Of a stretch of DNA of 64,000 nucleotides, positions 8,305-17,774 are shown one piece after another. Origin of the DNA: Bradyrhizobium sp. URHD0069 (GTDB lineage: Bacteria; Pseudomonadota; Alphaproteobacteria; Rhizobiales; Xanthobacteraceae). The first letter of the stretch is position 1; the number at the start of each line of letters is the position of its first letter. The DNA lies in assembly GCF_000701345.1 (NCBI RefSeq), contig NZ_JNIJ01000022.1, forward strand, positions 1 to 64,000. Direction: 5' to 3'. The position numbers and the translations under genes were made by a program. Under the pieces are notes generated by a model. It searched no databases. It had not been told where the DNA came from and was given only the letters and a program-made list of their open reading frames with translations.

Positions 8305-9697
8305 TTAGGGAGCTGCGATCCGCTCGATATCCGGCAGCTTCCACGTCTTGTCGAAAACCGGCTTCTCGGGACCATAGAAGCGAAACAAGACTTCAAATTG
8401 CCCGTTCGCACTGGTCGGGACCCAGTTGGTCTGGTTGTCCGCCGGAGCCTTCGGTCCAAACCAGATATCAACGGACCCATCTGCGTTGGTTTGCAGTCCG
8501 GGACTTTGTGATGAACGGCCCGCGCGGACCATATCGCGAATGAGAGCATGCGTTGCGCGGTCATAGACCGTGGCTGACCAGTATTGCCTGACTGGCGCGT
8601 TCGCCGGCACAGTCAGACGATAGGTGTTCGCGCCGGAGAAATTCTGTCCGTCCTTGTCCTTGATCGTCATCAGGTAATACTGGCCGATCCCCGAATGCTT
8701 GGTGCTGAAAAATGCCATCGTGTAGGTGACGCCGCGGCCATCGACGGGGTAGCTGTCCGGATTCGCAAATTGGGTCTGAAGACCTCCGATAACATCCGGC
8801 GCGACGGGAAAGACCCATCTGCGCCCTTCGTAATAGGGCGGGAACATGGTTTCGTATTTCAGGTCGAGCCACGCATGGGCCTCGGCCGCCGCCGCATTGA
8901 GGATGCGCTGGGCATTTTCGTCGGGACTGAACGACTTGCCCTTCTCGATGCCGATCGACTTCAACTGATCGATCATCGCTTTGTCGCGGGTAAGCCATGG
9001 CTCCTGTTGCACAAAGCGGTCGAGCGATTGGAAGAATCGCACGTCATAGGGGATCGTGGAATCGTAGGCGGCGCCAATGGCGTCGATGAACACGGTCTCG
9101 GGCGGATTGGCCGCCTGGCTGAACGAATAAATCTTGATCCGCTTGCCATAGGCGACAGCGGCCTTGACGTCGGCGTCGCCGCCGCCCTTCAGGATCGAAC
9201 GGAGCAAGGCATAGCCCTGATAATTGCCGGACGGCAGAACGATAAAGCCATCGGGCGCGCCCTGATGGCCCGGCGGCGTGATCAGATATTTGCCGCCCGC
9301 GCCCTTGTCCGCGCCGGCCGGGCCGACATCCTCCAATGCGGCCTGCCAGGGGTCCATGATGCTGCCGTTGATGACGCCATCGCTGGCCGGCGGAATCTCG
9401 ATCACCACTGGCCCATCCTTCGTGTTGAAGAAGGCCATGAAGTAGATGACATCGGGATTGGGAGTCAGGGTCTGGTTGCGCCAGTCGAGCAGACCGGACC
9501 AGTAAACAATCTGGTTGGGCTTGCCTCCGAGCTTGGTACATGAGCTCCGTATTGACCGCGGGCATCCGCCAGATCACAGCCTCGACAGCCCGGCGCTCGA
9601 GGGTACGGCGCGCAAGGTCTTCAGCGGAGAGGTTCTGCCCGTGCGACGACGTTATTGTGCAGATTAGCGCGAGTGCTGAAAGAACTGATCCTTTCAT
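8305..9697 (-). pseudogene. DUF1254/DUF1214 protein with frameshift near its N-terminus
   Basis: The start at 9697 has a GGGAG site and a Sec signal peptide (MKGSVLSALALICTITSSHG). The frame reads NTELMYQ and then shifts at about 9532. The next frame gives LGGKPNQIVYWSGLLDWRNQ and continues through DUF1254 (MAFFNTKDGPVVIEIPPASD, SFSQAANPPE) and DUF1214 (STKHSGIGQYYLMTIKDKDG, TNADGSVDIWFGPKAP) to the stop at 8305. An internal ATG at 9438 could start a 377-residue product without signal peptide. The family is periplasmic and uncharacterised. Eighteen bases separate it from the downstream paralog. Everything beyond the shift looks well preserved, so the break is recent or a sequence error. Confidence 0.75.
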
Positions 9698-9989
9698 AGC
9701 TCAAACTCCCGGCTGGCACGCTGGTATTAGAGATTAGCACTACATTCGCGAGTACCCTCGTCGAAAATCAGCAATCGCGGCTCGATGTCGCGATGCAACA
9801 GTCATTCGCGTGCCGACGATATGCTGGTCGATGTCGATTACCGTGAGGATGTTTGTGGAACCTGTTTGCCTGCATGCGCAGGGCAGTGCCGGGTCTCAGC
9901 TGCATAGCTGAATACAGTCGACAAACGCTGCAATGATTATTCCATGTGGCTCACACCAGCCAGCCATCGTGTGATAGGCTGAAATTGCC

Positions 9990-10856
9990 ATGGGCTTGCT
10001 GATAACCGGCATTTTACTGTGCGCAACATCCTGGGCAGTCGCGTGGTCGGGGGTGCCGCTTTATAGTGAATATACTTTCTTCCCTTTGTGGCTTGGGTAT
10101 ATTTTGGTCGCCAATGGTTTCGCCGAATGGATTTACCGCGACTCACTCATTCGCCGAATGCGGCTTTCCTTCCTGCTACTTTTTTTAGTCTCAATACCCT
10201 TCTGGTGGTTTTTTGAGTTTCTCAACCTAACAGTCCAGAATTGGAATTATATTTTCCCGCATCCGATCTCTCAGACCAATTTTGCCATCCAAGCATCGAT
10301 CGACTTTTCAACAGTAGTACCAGCTGTCTTTTCGACAAGTTTCCTGGCGTTTCAGATTCTTAGTGCCCGAACAGGCATTAGGTTTCCAAGTTTTGAAATC
10401 CGCCGACGGTGGCTATCGGTTTCTGTTCTAATCGGAGCTGTGTCGTTGTGCCTGCTCGGCCTTTTTCCAGAGCGGACATTTCCACTGGTCTGGATCGCTC
10501 CCATACTTATCGTCGAGCCATTTATTTATTCGTTGGGATATCCATCGCTCCTGGCCAAAGTAAAGAAGGGTGATTGGACTCTTCCTGTTGCAATTATGCT
10601 TGCAACTGTTGTGACCGGGATATTTTGGGAAATGTGGAATTTTTATTCTCTCCCAAAATGGGTCTATACAGTTCCTTACGTCGGCTTCTGGAAGATATTC
10701 GAAATGCCGCTTCTTGGATATTTTGGCTATCCGTTTTTTGGCCTCATCGTTTATAGCTTCACGATCTTTATGTTCTCGATTTTGGCGAACAGTGAGACGG
10801 CTCGCGGGCTTGTTTCATGGAATGATTCAGACCAACAGGTCAGAGCCTCGGATTGA
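9990..10856 (+). CDS. Polytopic integral membrane protein, AT-rich gene
   Basis: A 288-residue protein with about eight hydrophobic segments (for example LLITGILLCATSWAVAW, LSFLLLFLVSIPFWWFF, VSVLIGAVSLCLLG). It is rich in aromatic residues and has paired Trp/Glu motifs within the membrane (WWFFEFLNL, FWEMWNFYS). No catalytic family is recognised with confidence. The gene is clearly more AT-rich than its neighbours and uses TTT, ATT and AAT freely, which suggests transfer from a lower-GC source. The ribosome binding site is weak. It stands alone on the plus strand, between the damaged DUF1254 pair and a long repeat-like intergenic region. Role unknown. Confidence 0.75.
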   Translation: MGLLITGILLCATSWAVAWSGVPLYSEYTFFPLWLGYILVANGFAEWIYRDSLIRRMRLSFLLLFLVSIPFWWFFEFLNLTVQNWNYIFPHPISQTNFAIQASIDFSTVVPAVFSTSFLAFQILSARTGIRFPSFEIRRRWLSVSVLIGAVSLCLLGLFPERTFPLVWIAPILIVEPFIYSLGYPSLLAKVKKGDWTLPVAIMLATVVTGIFWEMWNFYSLPKWVYTVPYVGFWKIFEMPLLGYFGYPFFGLIVYSFTIFMFSILANSETARGLVSWNDSDQQVRASD

Positions 10857-11941
10857 TTGATCGAAGGCCGCAATCCCGCTTCCCAAAAGGCAACCGCGAG
10901 CCCGTCGCTACCGACCTTCTTCCTCGCCGCTTAAGCAGTGCGCTCAGGCGGCGGATGCAAAGGCGGAATGGCGCGTGGCTGAGGGCACGGTGCGCTCGTC
11001 TTTCGTCGTCGGATGCTCCCCCTCCTCAAGGAAGTTGGCGAGGACTTGCGAGTCGAGCCAGGTGAATTTGTTGAACGGGATCAATCTGATTTGGGTAGTC
11101 CAGTCCTGTTCGCAAAAATATTCCGCTTCCCGTTTTACCCAAATCAAATCTAGAACCCTCGCCGTCTCACCCCATGAGAGGGGCGTATCGCGATCGTCAC
11201 GGACGCGGGGTGGGATGCGGTGGACGCGGCAGCGTCGGGCGCGCATTTCGCAATCGCAGGGCGGGTTGAACCTCGTGAGCGATTTGCGGCGCGCAGACGA
11301 ACGGCGCTGCTTCCGTTTTCCTTAAAGTTTCGCCGGAGGTGCACAGCCCGGCGAAGCCTCTTGGCGAAGACGGGTCGCGTACGGCAAAACCGTGTGGTCC
11401 TGGCACCCGTTGCTGGTGTCAAGTCGGCGGAGGTTTTCGTTGGCCCGACCGGGTTCGGCAAAACCTTCAATCCGCCGATGACGGTGACAAGACGAATTCG
11501 TCGCCGGGGAGAGCACGATATAAGCCGTTAAAACCATTGCGTGCGGGAATGCCGGGTGTTCCGGTGACCTGCGGTGACTACCGTGTGCTTACTACCATTG
11601 CACACGGGCTGCGGGTGCACCGTGCACCCGGCATTCCCCACGCCCTCTGTTTTCCAGGGCGAAAAATTCCAGCACGACTCGGGCGCTTCGCGCCGCGGGA
11701 TCGCCGACTCGTATCGCGACCCTCCCAGCCGTCATCGTCCGCCACCGGGTCGGCGCATAGCGCCGCCCGATGACAGGCTCCGCGAATGTGATCCGGGCCC
11801 CAGCCACCGGGGGTCTACATTGTGTGAAGCTGGGGCCACAATCCCATCCATACCTGAGATTGGTGATTATGGGTCCGGCGTTCGCCGAAGACAGCTAAGT
11901 CGAAAGCAAAAGCTATAGCTCGCGCCAGTGGAGGACGACGT
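10857..11941. repeat. Long intergenic region of dispersed-repeat type
   Basis: About 1.1 kb with no convincing gene. Many overlapping Arg/Ala/Ser-rich frames are open on both strands. The segments 11100-11530 and 11590-11800 resemble repetitive intergenic DNA that I recall as frequent in Bradyrhizobium genomes, but this window holds no second copy to prove it. Local inverted words occur (for example ggtgcaccgtgcacccg near 11610). I see no RNA gene. Confidence 0.4.
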
Positions 11942-12691
11942 TCATCTCAAATCAGCTTCCCTTAACTCGCGCCTCGCACCAGAGATTTCTGCGGGAACAA
12001 TTGCAAAAGTAACCGGCTGAACAGCCGAACGCTTCAGCTGCCTTATCCGATCGATGTCGCCTGAGATGCCCGTGTCGTCAGAACAAAAAATCGGAATTGA
12101 ACAAGAAATACTCGCGCTAGCTTTTGGACCAGCGTTGAGCGATACTTCGAAATTCTTTGCTTGAATTGCTTTGCCCGCAATGAAGACCGCCCGACCTTGA
12201 CGAAGGTGGCTCAAAATAATCGTCTTGCAGCTTTCGCCGATGTTCGCCAGAACGACCGAAGAAATATCGTCGTCGGCACTCCAGATTGTCAAAGGCGTAG
12301 CAGTAAAACTGGCTTCGTCTTTGATCTCCACGTTAGCTCCCAACTTTACGTACTTCAAATTCAAGCCAGCTAGCTTCGCACCAAAATTTTTGTGCACGAC
12401 ATCCGTCAAGCCCGCCGCTTCGCTGGTGCCAGAGTATAAAGAATTTAGAGTTTTTGTTTCTCTGAAGTCGCGAACACAAATCTGCGCAATTTCTATTGGA
12501 CTGGTTAGACGTGTTGCGCGACTTAAAGATCGATAAATTCCAGGCGCTTTAAGCGATGAATCTTGAGGCGATACATAGACAGCGCCCGGATAGACAGAAG
12601 ACCAGCTACCAAGTTGCGTCGTAGGTACCGACTGAGCGAACGGGGCACTTGGAATAAGGAACAAACACAAAGAAATTGCGAACAACCGCAT
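11942..12691 (-). CDS. Exported hypothetical protein
   Basis: The start at 12691 is chosen because it follows a very strong GGGGGGAG ribosome binding site and opens a textbook signal peptide (MRLFAISLCLFLIPSAPFAQ). The frame is open for another 104 codons upstream, but that extension would bury the signal. The mature part of about 230 residues has no recognised domain. It contains four or five Cys (ICVRDF, GESCKTI, SCSIPIFCSDD) that could form disulfides. It is probably periplasmic. It stands alone, and its base composition is less GC-rich than the genes after 14 kb. Function unknown. Confidence 0.65.
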   Translation of the reverse strand: MRLFAISLCLFLIPSAPFAQSVPTTQLGSWSSVYPGAVYVSPQDSSLKAPGIYRSLSRATRLTSPIEIAQICVRDFRETKTLNSLYSGTSEAAGLTDVVHKNFGAKLAGLNLKYVKLGANVEIKDEASFTATPLTIWSADDDISSVVLANIGESCKTIILSHLRQGRAVFIAGKAIQAKNFEVSLNAGPKASASISCSIPIFCSDDTGISGDIDRIRQLKRSAVQPVTFAIVPAEISGARRELREADLR

Positions 12692-13099
12692 AATAAAACT
12701 CCCCCCAAAAAAGCGGCCAACTCCTGTTGACCGACAAAGCCGGTTGGATTGTGCCACCTTTACTTCGCAGAATACAATCGCGACCAACATTTCCACTATT
12801 TTTTTGAGCGAATATCTCAGCGGGGCGCTTGCACAAACAACGACAAGAGCGGCCGTCCCGGCTTCGAACATTGACTCACCGGCGAAGCAGGCTTCATCTG
12901 AACGGAATGCCCGCCATCCACAGCGGGCGTCAAGAAGGCTGAAAAAGAACACCAAGAAACCACCAAGAAAAGCGACTGAAAGGGCGAACGCCAGGATGTC
13001 CATCAGGAGGCTAAAATTAATTTTGATGCGCCCGCAACGCTCAGAAAATGGCCATCAGTCAACAATGAACGCGTTAGCGCCTCAGCCGGCGCGCGTCCC
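12692..13099. other. Intergenic stretch without a supported gene
   Basis: About 400 bases upstream of the exported protein. Frames are open on both strands. The minus-strand one would encode a hydrophobic N-terminal extension (FALSVAFLGGFLVFFFSLL) of the exported protein, but it has no ribosome binding site. The plus-strand ATG at 13065 may be the original start of the small ORF at 13100-13270. Confidence 0.35.
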
Positions 13100-13270
13100 T
13101 ATATAGTAATCGACGGTACACTCGATGAATGTATTCGGAAGTTCATGACGATACCCAAAACTCAGCATCATTTGTACGAGATCCATACGGCGGCGCAGCC
13201 AGCGCTGATAGGTGAGATTTTGTACGCTGAGGACATCGTTGAAATTGTCCGACTGCGGGATTTTCTCTAA
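13100..13270 (+). pseudogene. Conserved-looking small protein without an in-frame start
   Basis: This frame reads YIVIDGTLDECIRKFM, then TQHHLYEIHTAAQP and EDIVEIVRLRDFL, ending at TAA 13268-13270. The composition looks like a genuine compact alpha/beta protein, and I recall similar small proteins in Bradyrhizobium. The natural start appears to be the ATG at 13065 (MNALAPQPARVP), but that frame meets TAG one base out of register at about 13104, so one base is missing. Alternatively, translation begins at the internal ATG 13145 to give 41 residues. Function unknown. Confidence 0.45.
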
Positions 13271-13437
13271 AGCACTCCGATCCGTTCTATCGGCTTCGCT
13301 ATTCCAGCGGCTAAATCATCCGAAAGATCCGAGCGCTCGTTCTTGAGGGCAGTCAAAACTCTCGCTTTCTATTGGATTGCTCCGAGTTGAACGGCGTTGC
13401 GCTCCAAGGCGGCGGCGCCGGTCATTTGTAACGCGTA

Positions 13438-13653
13438 CTATGGGCCGCAATAATATAACGGCCGCCTTGCAGCCCGCAAAAATAGCCTGCGGGGATAGAA
13501 TCGCCCCACGGTCCCGCATTGCCCCGGAATCTGCGTGTAGTCGGTGTCTACGTACACACGACACGGCCGTGTCGGATAAATAGTAGCGGCAAGCGCGGGC
13601 ACCTGACCGAGCAGCAGCGTTGCCATGGTGGCTAGTGCAAAGGAAATTCTCAT
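13438..13653 (-). CDS. Small exported Cys-containing protein
   Basis: The start at 13653 follows AAGGAC by 6 bases. The 71-residue product begins with a clear signal peptide (MRISFALATMATLLLGQVPALA). The mature peptide of about 48 residues has three Cys (RPCRVYVDTD, GQCGTVGR, YYCGP) and is basic and Tyr-rich. The open frame extends upstream to 13914, but only the inner start has both a ribosome binding site and a signal. It may be a small periplasmic or cell-surface peptide. No family is recognised. Confidence 0.55.
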   Translation of the reverse strand: MRISFALATMATLLLGQVPALAATIYPTRPCRVYVDTDYTQIPGQCGTVGRFYPRRLFLRAARRPLYYCGP

Positions 13654-13769
13654 CGGAAGTCCTTTGGTATGCGCACTGCTAACCCTAGCAGGATTTTGAG
13701 ACTGAGTCCGGGTCGTTCCGCGGTCATCGCGATCTCGATGCAACACTTCAACCCCAAGCCAATCAAACT

Positions 13770-14282
13770 TTATCCCACACTCAGGCCCACATCCTTGAGC
13801 CGCCCGGCCAGCCAGCCGGATAAGGACTTGTCGATCACGCCGGCGACGTAAACGTCGGATACGACGCTCTTCTTGCCCAGGACGAGATAGACCCCGATCC
13901 AGTAAGCGAACCACAGATTCGGATCGGTCAGCGCCCGCAGCTTGTGCCGGTCATGTTCCGGCCGCTGATGATTGCTTGCCTTCCTCACTTCGATCGCGAG
14001 CAGGTTATTGGGAATCTCGCGCTGGTGCACGACGATGTCGGGATAAACCGATTTTGCGAAGTGATCGTCGGTAGAGACTATCGTTCCATGCGGAAGCCGC
14101 AGCGTCCGTCCGCCCAGCCTGTCGTAATCGCAATCGACGCTCCATCCCGGAAATTGCTTTTCCAGATGCACCGCCAGCCGATGCGTCAGCGTGCGCTCTC
14201 CGAGATCCCTTTCAAACAAAAAGGTTTCATGCGCATAGAACTCGGCCAGCGCGATTGCGACCTTGTTCAGCTCGGTTTGCAT
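13770..14282 (-). CDS. Hypothetical protein with PD-(D/E)xK-nuclease-like core
   Basis: A 170-residue protein from the ATG at 14282, preceded by GGGGG; a TTG at 14297 is an alternative. The sequence VYPDIVVHQRE followed by NLLAIEVRKAS resembles the PD...ExK core of the restriction-endonuclease-like fold, with a predicted helix before it (RLAVHLEKQFPGW). The lysine is one residue later than in the canonical ExK motif, so nuclease activity is uncertain. No methylase or phage gene is adjacent. The gene is isolated, with a palindromic repeat just upstream. The fold call is an inference from motif shape. Confidence 0.6.
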   Translation of the reverse strand: MQTELNKVAIALAEFYAHETFLFERDLGERTLTHRLAVHLEKQFPGWSVDCDYDRLGGRTLRLPHGTIVSTDDHFAKSVYPDIVVHQREIPNNLLAIEVRKASNHQRPEHDRHKLRALTDPNLWFAYWIGVYLVLGKKSVVSDVYVAGVIDKSLSGWLAGRLKDVGLSVG

Positions 14283-14303
14283 GTTGCCCCCGACCAAATC
14301 CTT

Positions 14304-14426
14304 CCGTCATGCGAGGAGCGAAAGCGACGAAGCAATCCAGAAACTACGACATCCTTCCGATGGATTGCTTCGCGGAGCCTGTCATCGAGCGGCGCTTTGC
14401 TCCGACCCGCTGCAGCGCAATGATGA
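14304..14426. repeat. Dispersed palindromic repeat, family A copy 1
   Basis: The words ccgtcatgcgaggagcg, cgacgaagcaatccag and gattgcttcgcggagcctg form a broken inverted repeat (agcaatcc against ggattgct). Related copies occur at 31106-31191 and 43812-43922. It resembles REP-type intergenic elements of Bradyrhizobium. It sits between two divergently spaced minus-strand genes and has no coding signal. Confidence 0.7.
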
Positions 14427-14476
14427 TCTTATCATCCGCGGCATTTCCGACCACGCTCCATGTCGTTCGTCGTCCC

Positions 14477-16021
14477 TCACATCTGCACTTCGATCAGCCG
14501 CGGTCCGTGGTCGGCAATGGCTTCCGCCAACGCCTTGTTGAAATCATCGGCAGTAGCGACCGCGCGGCCCGGAACCCCCATGCCCTTGGCGAGCGCGACC
14601 CAATCGAGCGTCGGCCGATCGATTTTCAGCATGTCCTGGGCACGCTGCCCCGGCTCGCCGGCGCCCACGCCGTCGAATTCGCCACGCAGGATCTGATAGA
14701 TGCGATTGGCGAACACGATCGTGGTCACGTTGAGGCCTTCGCGGGCCTGCGTCCACAGCGATTGCAGCGTGTACATCGCGCTGCCGTCGCCGACCATGCA
14801 GATCACCTTGCGATCCGGGCATGCGACAGCCGCCCCGGTCGCGACCGGCGTCGAAAATCCGATCGAGCCGCCCATGTTCTGCAGCCAGTCGTGCGGGGCG
14901 GCGGCCGCCGTTGGCGGAAAGAAACCGCGCCCCGTGGTGATGGATTCATCGACCACGATGGCGTTTTCCGGGATCGCCATTGCGATCGCCTGCGCGATCG
15001 AAGCATGCGTCAGCGCCCCGGTCGGTTTGGCGATTTCGGTCAAGGCTTGCGGTTTCGCATCTGCCGGCTTGGCGCCCACGGCGGATGCCAGTGCCTCCAG
15101 CGCCGCGACCGAGTTCTCTCCCCCCGAGGTCATGCGATGAACCTCGCAGCCCTCCGGCTTCAACAGGCTCGGCTTGTTCGGATAGGCAAAAAACGCCACG
15201 GGATCGTTGGTTTCGACCAGCACGATATGGCGGAAATCTTTAAGGATCGGCAGCGCCTGTTCGATCACATAGGGAATCCGGTCGATCGAGAACCGTCCCC
15301 GCCCGCGCGCCATCCGCGGATTATAGGTCTGGCCCATCACCTTGCAGCCGGTCTTGCCGGCAATTTGCGCCGCCAGCGCCAGGCCCCGCTCGGTGAGCGC
15401 GCTGCCGGTCAAGAGCAGCAGCGTCGGTTCGCCCCCGCGCAGCACCTTCGCCGCGGCCTCGACCGCCTGCAAGGAGTAGGCCGCGCGCTGGGATTCCGCC
15501 GGCACCTTCGCGATGCCGTCGGCCTCATTCCACGCGGTGTCGGCGGGCAGGATCAGGGTGGCGATCTGCGGCGGCGCGCTCTTGGCCGCGGCGATCGCGG
15601 CAGCGCCGTCCTTGGCGACCGATTTCGCATCCGGCGAGGTCCGCACCCATGCCGACATCGGCCGCGCTAGGCCCTCGATGTCGGAGGTCAGCGGCGCGTT
15701 ATAGTCGATGTGATAGGTCGCGTGCTGGCCGACGATGTTGACGATGCCGGAATTCGCCTTCTTGGCGTTGTGCAAATTGGCAAGGCCATTGGCGAGGCCG
15801 GGGCCGAGATGCAGCAGCGTCGATGCCGGCGTGCCCTTCATGCGGAAATAGCCGTCCGCCGCGCCCGTCACCACGCCCTCGAACAGGCCGAGCACGCAGC
15901 GCATGCCCTCGACCCGGTCCAGTGCGGCAACAAAATGCATCTCGGAGGTGCCGGGATTGGCGAAGCAGACGTCAACGCCGCCCGCGACCAAGGTCCGCAC
16001 CAGACTTTCCGCACCATTCAT
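14477..16021 (-). CDS. Acetolactate synthase-like thiamine diphosphate enzyme
   Basis: A 514-residue TPP-dependent decarboxylase or synthase. The order is N-terminal pyrimidine-binding domain (CFANPGTSEMHFV, with the activating Glu in GLFEGVV), central domain, and C-terminal pyrophosphate domain with the metal motif VGDGSAMYT followed about 25 residues later by Asn in FANRIY. These are usually annotated as acetolactate synthase large subunit, but no small regulatory subunit is adjacent and the sequence is nearer to benzoylformate-decarboxylase-like enzymes. A 2-oxoacid decarboxylase or carboligase is therefore as likely. The gene is monocistronic. The physiological substrate is unknown. Confidence 0.85.
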   Translation of the reverse strand: MNGAESLVRTLVAGGVDVCFANPGTSEMHFVAALDRVEGMRCVLGLFEGVVTGAADGYFRMKGTPASTLLHLGPGLANGLANLHNAKKANSGIVNIVGQHATYHIDYNAPLTSDIEGLARPMSAWVRTSPDAKSVAKDGAAAIAAAKSAPPQIATLILPADTAWNEADGIAKVPAESQRAAYSLQAVEAAAKVLRGGEPTLLLLTGSALTERGLALAAQIAGKTGCKVMGQTYNPRMARGRGRFSIDRIPYVIEQALPILKDFRHIVLVETNDPVAFFAYPNKPSLLKPEGCEVHRMTSGGENSVAALEALASAVGAKPADAKPQALTEIAKPTGALTHASIAQAIAMAIPENAIVVDESITTGRGFFPPTAAAAPHDWLQNMGGSIGFSTPVATGAAVACPDRKVICMVGDGSAMYTLQSLWTQAREGLNVTTIVFANRIYQILRGEFDGVGAGEPGQRAQDMLKIDRPTLDWVALAKGMGVPGRAVATADDFNKALAEAIADHGPRLIEVQM

Positions 16022-16303
16022 CGTTCCACTCCCGTTCGCGGCGTTTTAATAGTTTAGCGCGCGATCGCACGCAAAACCGGACCCCACTTTGCTGATCGCG
16101 CTTTTTGGGTTCATTGACGATCAATCATTCCCAGCGCCTTTCGTCAAAGGGTACGGGAGCATTGCTGCCATCGCCCCAGGCGCGGTCATCTTTCGGTAAC
16201 GGCGGCGTTTGAAAATCGGCGATTCACGCGGCCGTGGCTTGCGAAATCGCGCCAGTTATGGCCGTCTCTGGCGGCCAAATCGATTTTCCCTGAGAGGACC
16301 AAG

Positions 16304-16885
16304 ATGACCCGGGTTTTTGCTTTGCTGTTTGCGGCGGTGAGCTTGCTGGCCGGCGTCGGCCACGCGCGAGCCCAGGGCTTTGATACGCGCGATATCATGG
16401 GAGGCGGCCCCAACTTCAGCAACTTCGGCATCGGCAGATCAAGCCCGATTCCGCGGCAGACCGTGAGCTTTGCCAGCAACTATGCGCCCGGCACCATTCT
16501 CATAAACACCGCCGAGCGGCGGCTTTACCTCGTTCTGCCCAATGGCCAGGCGCTTCGCTACGGCATCGGTGTCGGCCGCGACGGCTTTCGCTGGGCCGGC
16601 ACCCACCGCATCTCCGCGAAGAAGGAATGGCCGAGCTGGACTCCGCCCCGCCAGATGCTGGCGCGGCGGCCCGATCTGCCACGCCACATGGTCGGCGGCG
16701 TCGACAATCCCCTCGGTGCGCGCGCCATGTATTTGGGCTCGACGCTCTATCGCATTCACGGCTCCAACGAGCCGGAAACGATCGGCCAGGCGGTGTCCTC
16801 CGGCTGCTTCCGCATGACCAATGAGGACGTGACCGATCTTTATAGTCGCGTGTCCGTCGGCACCCCCGTGATCGTGAAAAACTAG
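16304..16885 (+). CDS. L,D-transpeptidase (YkuD domain)
   Basis: A 193-residue exported enzyme with signal peptide MTRVFALLFAAVSLLAGVGHARA. The YkuD domain begins at about residue 63 (TILINTAERRLYLVLPNG). The active-site motif runs from His152 (HGSNEPETIGQAVSSGC) to the nucleophile Cys168 in SSGCFRM. L,D-transpeptidases join meso-diaminopimelate residues or attach proteins to peptidoglycan in the periplasm. The start follows GAGAGGACC. Alphaproteobacteria usually carry many paralogs. The single-domain architecture without LysM or peptidoglycan-binding repeats is common in this order. Confidence 0.93.
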   Translation: MTRVFALLFAAVSLLAGVGHARAQGFDTRDIMGGGPNFSNFGIGRSSPIPRQTVSFASNYAPGTILINTAERRLYLVLPNGQALRYGIGVGRDGFRWAGTHRISAKKEWPSWTPPRQMLARRPDLPRHMVGGVDNPLGARAMYLGSTLYRIHGSNEPETIGQAVSSGCFRMTNEDVTDLYSRVSVGTPVIVKN

Positions 16886-16944
16886 GGCAGACGCGGGAAC
16901 TCGAGCCTTGCGCGCGTCAGCCGATTGCGGCAGCGTCGTTTGCG

Positions 16945-17757
16945 ATGAATGCACCTGACCGGTCTTCTCGTGTTGCCCGCCTATTCGCGATCGCTTTGGC
17001 TGCCACCGCGTTCGGCAGCGCTGTCTGGCCACCATCGGCATCGGCCGAAATTCCCGCCGTCGCCTCGCGTCAGCGCACTGAAAAAAAGACATTCACCGAC
17101 AGCGAGATCATTGAGGGGTTTCTGAAGACCGCCTTCGGCGCCGAATATCATCTTGCCGGGCGGGTCGATCGCATCAGAAAATATCATGCGCCGGTGCGCG
17201 TGTTCGCCGATGGCAACCGTCCCGATCGAAAGGCGCAGCTTTCAAAAATTGTGGCCGACATCGCCAAACGGGTTCGGCATCTTGACATCGCCATGGCAGA
17301 GACCAGCGACAGCGCCAATGTCCTGGTCAAGCTGGTGCGCGACCGCGACCTGTTCCGTACCATGTCGACATTCTACGGCAGCGAACGGGCTCGCCAAATA
17401 CGCACCTCGCTCGATCCGCAATGCCTGTCCGGCTTTCGCAAGAACGACCGGTTTGAAATCGAGCACTCCGATGTGATCCTGACCGTCGACAATGGCGACT
17501 TCACGTTCCTGGATTGCGCCTATGAGGAACTGTTGCAGTCGCTGGGCCCGATCAACGATACCAACGTGCCCTGGACCATGTTCAACGACAATGTGTCGGC
17601 GGGATATTTCGATGTCTACGATCAGTACCTGATAAACATTCTGTACGACCCCCGCATCGAGGCCGGCATGACCGTTGCGGAGGTGAAGGCGGTACTGCCC
17701 GACGTCCTCGCCGACGTCCGCGTCTGGGTGCGGAAAGCGAATAACCTGGCGGAATAG
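16945..17757 (+). CDS. DUF2927 domain-containing exported protein
   Basis: A 270-residue protein with an N-terminal signal (LFAIALAATAFGSAVWPPSA) and a DUF2927 domain: IIEGFLKTAFGAEYH, KYHAPVRVF, and a C-terminal FNDNVSAGYFDVYDQYLIN followed by ILYDPRIEAGM. In related proteins this domain has an Rx...E/H pattern reminiscent of zinc peptidases, but the function is not established. The ribosome binding site is weak. It lies 60 bases after the L,D-transpeptidase, so both may be cotranscribed, and a role in the periplasm or envelope is inferred. A nearly identical but deleted copy lies at 18961-19234. Confidence 0.8.
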   Translation: MNAPDRSSRVARLFAIALAATAFGSAVWPPSASAEIPAVASRQRTEKKTFTDSEIIEGFLKTAFGAEYHLAGRVDRIRKYHAPVRVFADGNRPDRKAQLSKIVADIAKRVRHLDIAMAETSDSANVLVKLVRDRDLFRTMSTFYGSERARQIRTSLDPQCLSGFRKNDRFEIEHSDVILTVDNGDFTFLDCAYEELLQSLGPINDTNVPWTMFNDNVSAGYFDVYDQYLINILYDPRIEAGMTVAEVKAVLPDVLADVRVWVRKANNLAE

Positions 17758-17774
17758 TGTATGCTCTCTCCGCA

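Noticed and set aside
10944..11246. A minus-strand frame in the repeat-rich gap that looks protein-like in places.
   Set aside because: It lies in repetitive intergenic DNA, has no good start signal and no family.
14255..15670. A long plus-strand open frame (about 470 codons) opposite the TPP enzyme gene.
   Set aside because: It is Arg/His-rich and opposite a gene with clear family motifs and codon use; GC-rich antisense frames are expected.
14477..16021. Assignment as ilvB for branched-chain amino acid synthesis.
   Set aside because: No ilvN/ilvC nearby and the sequence fits other TPP decarboxylases equally well.
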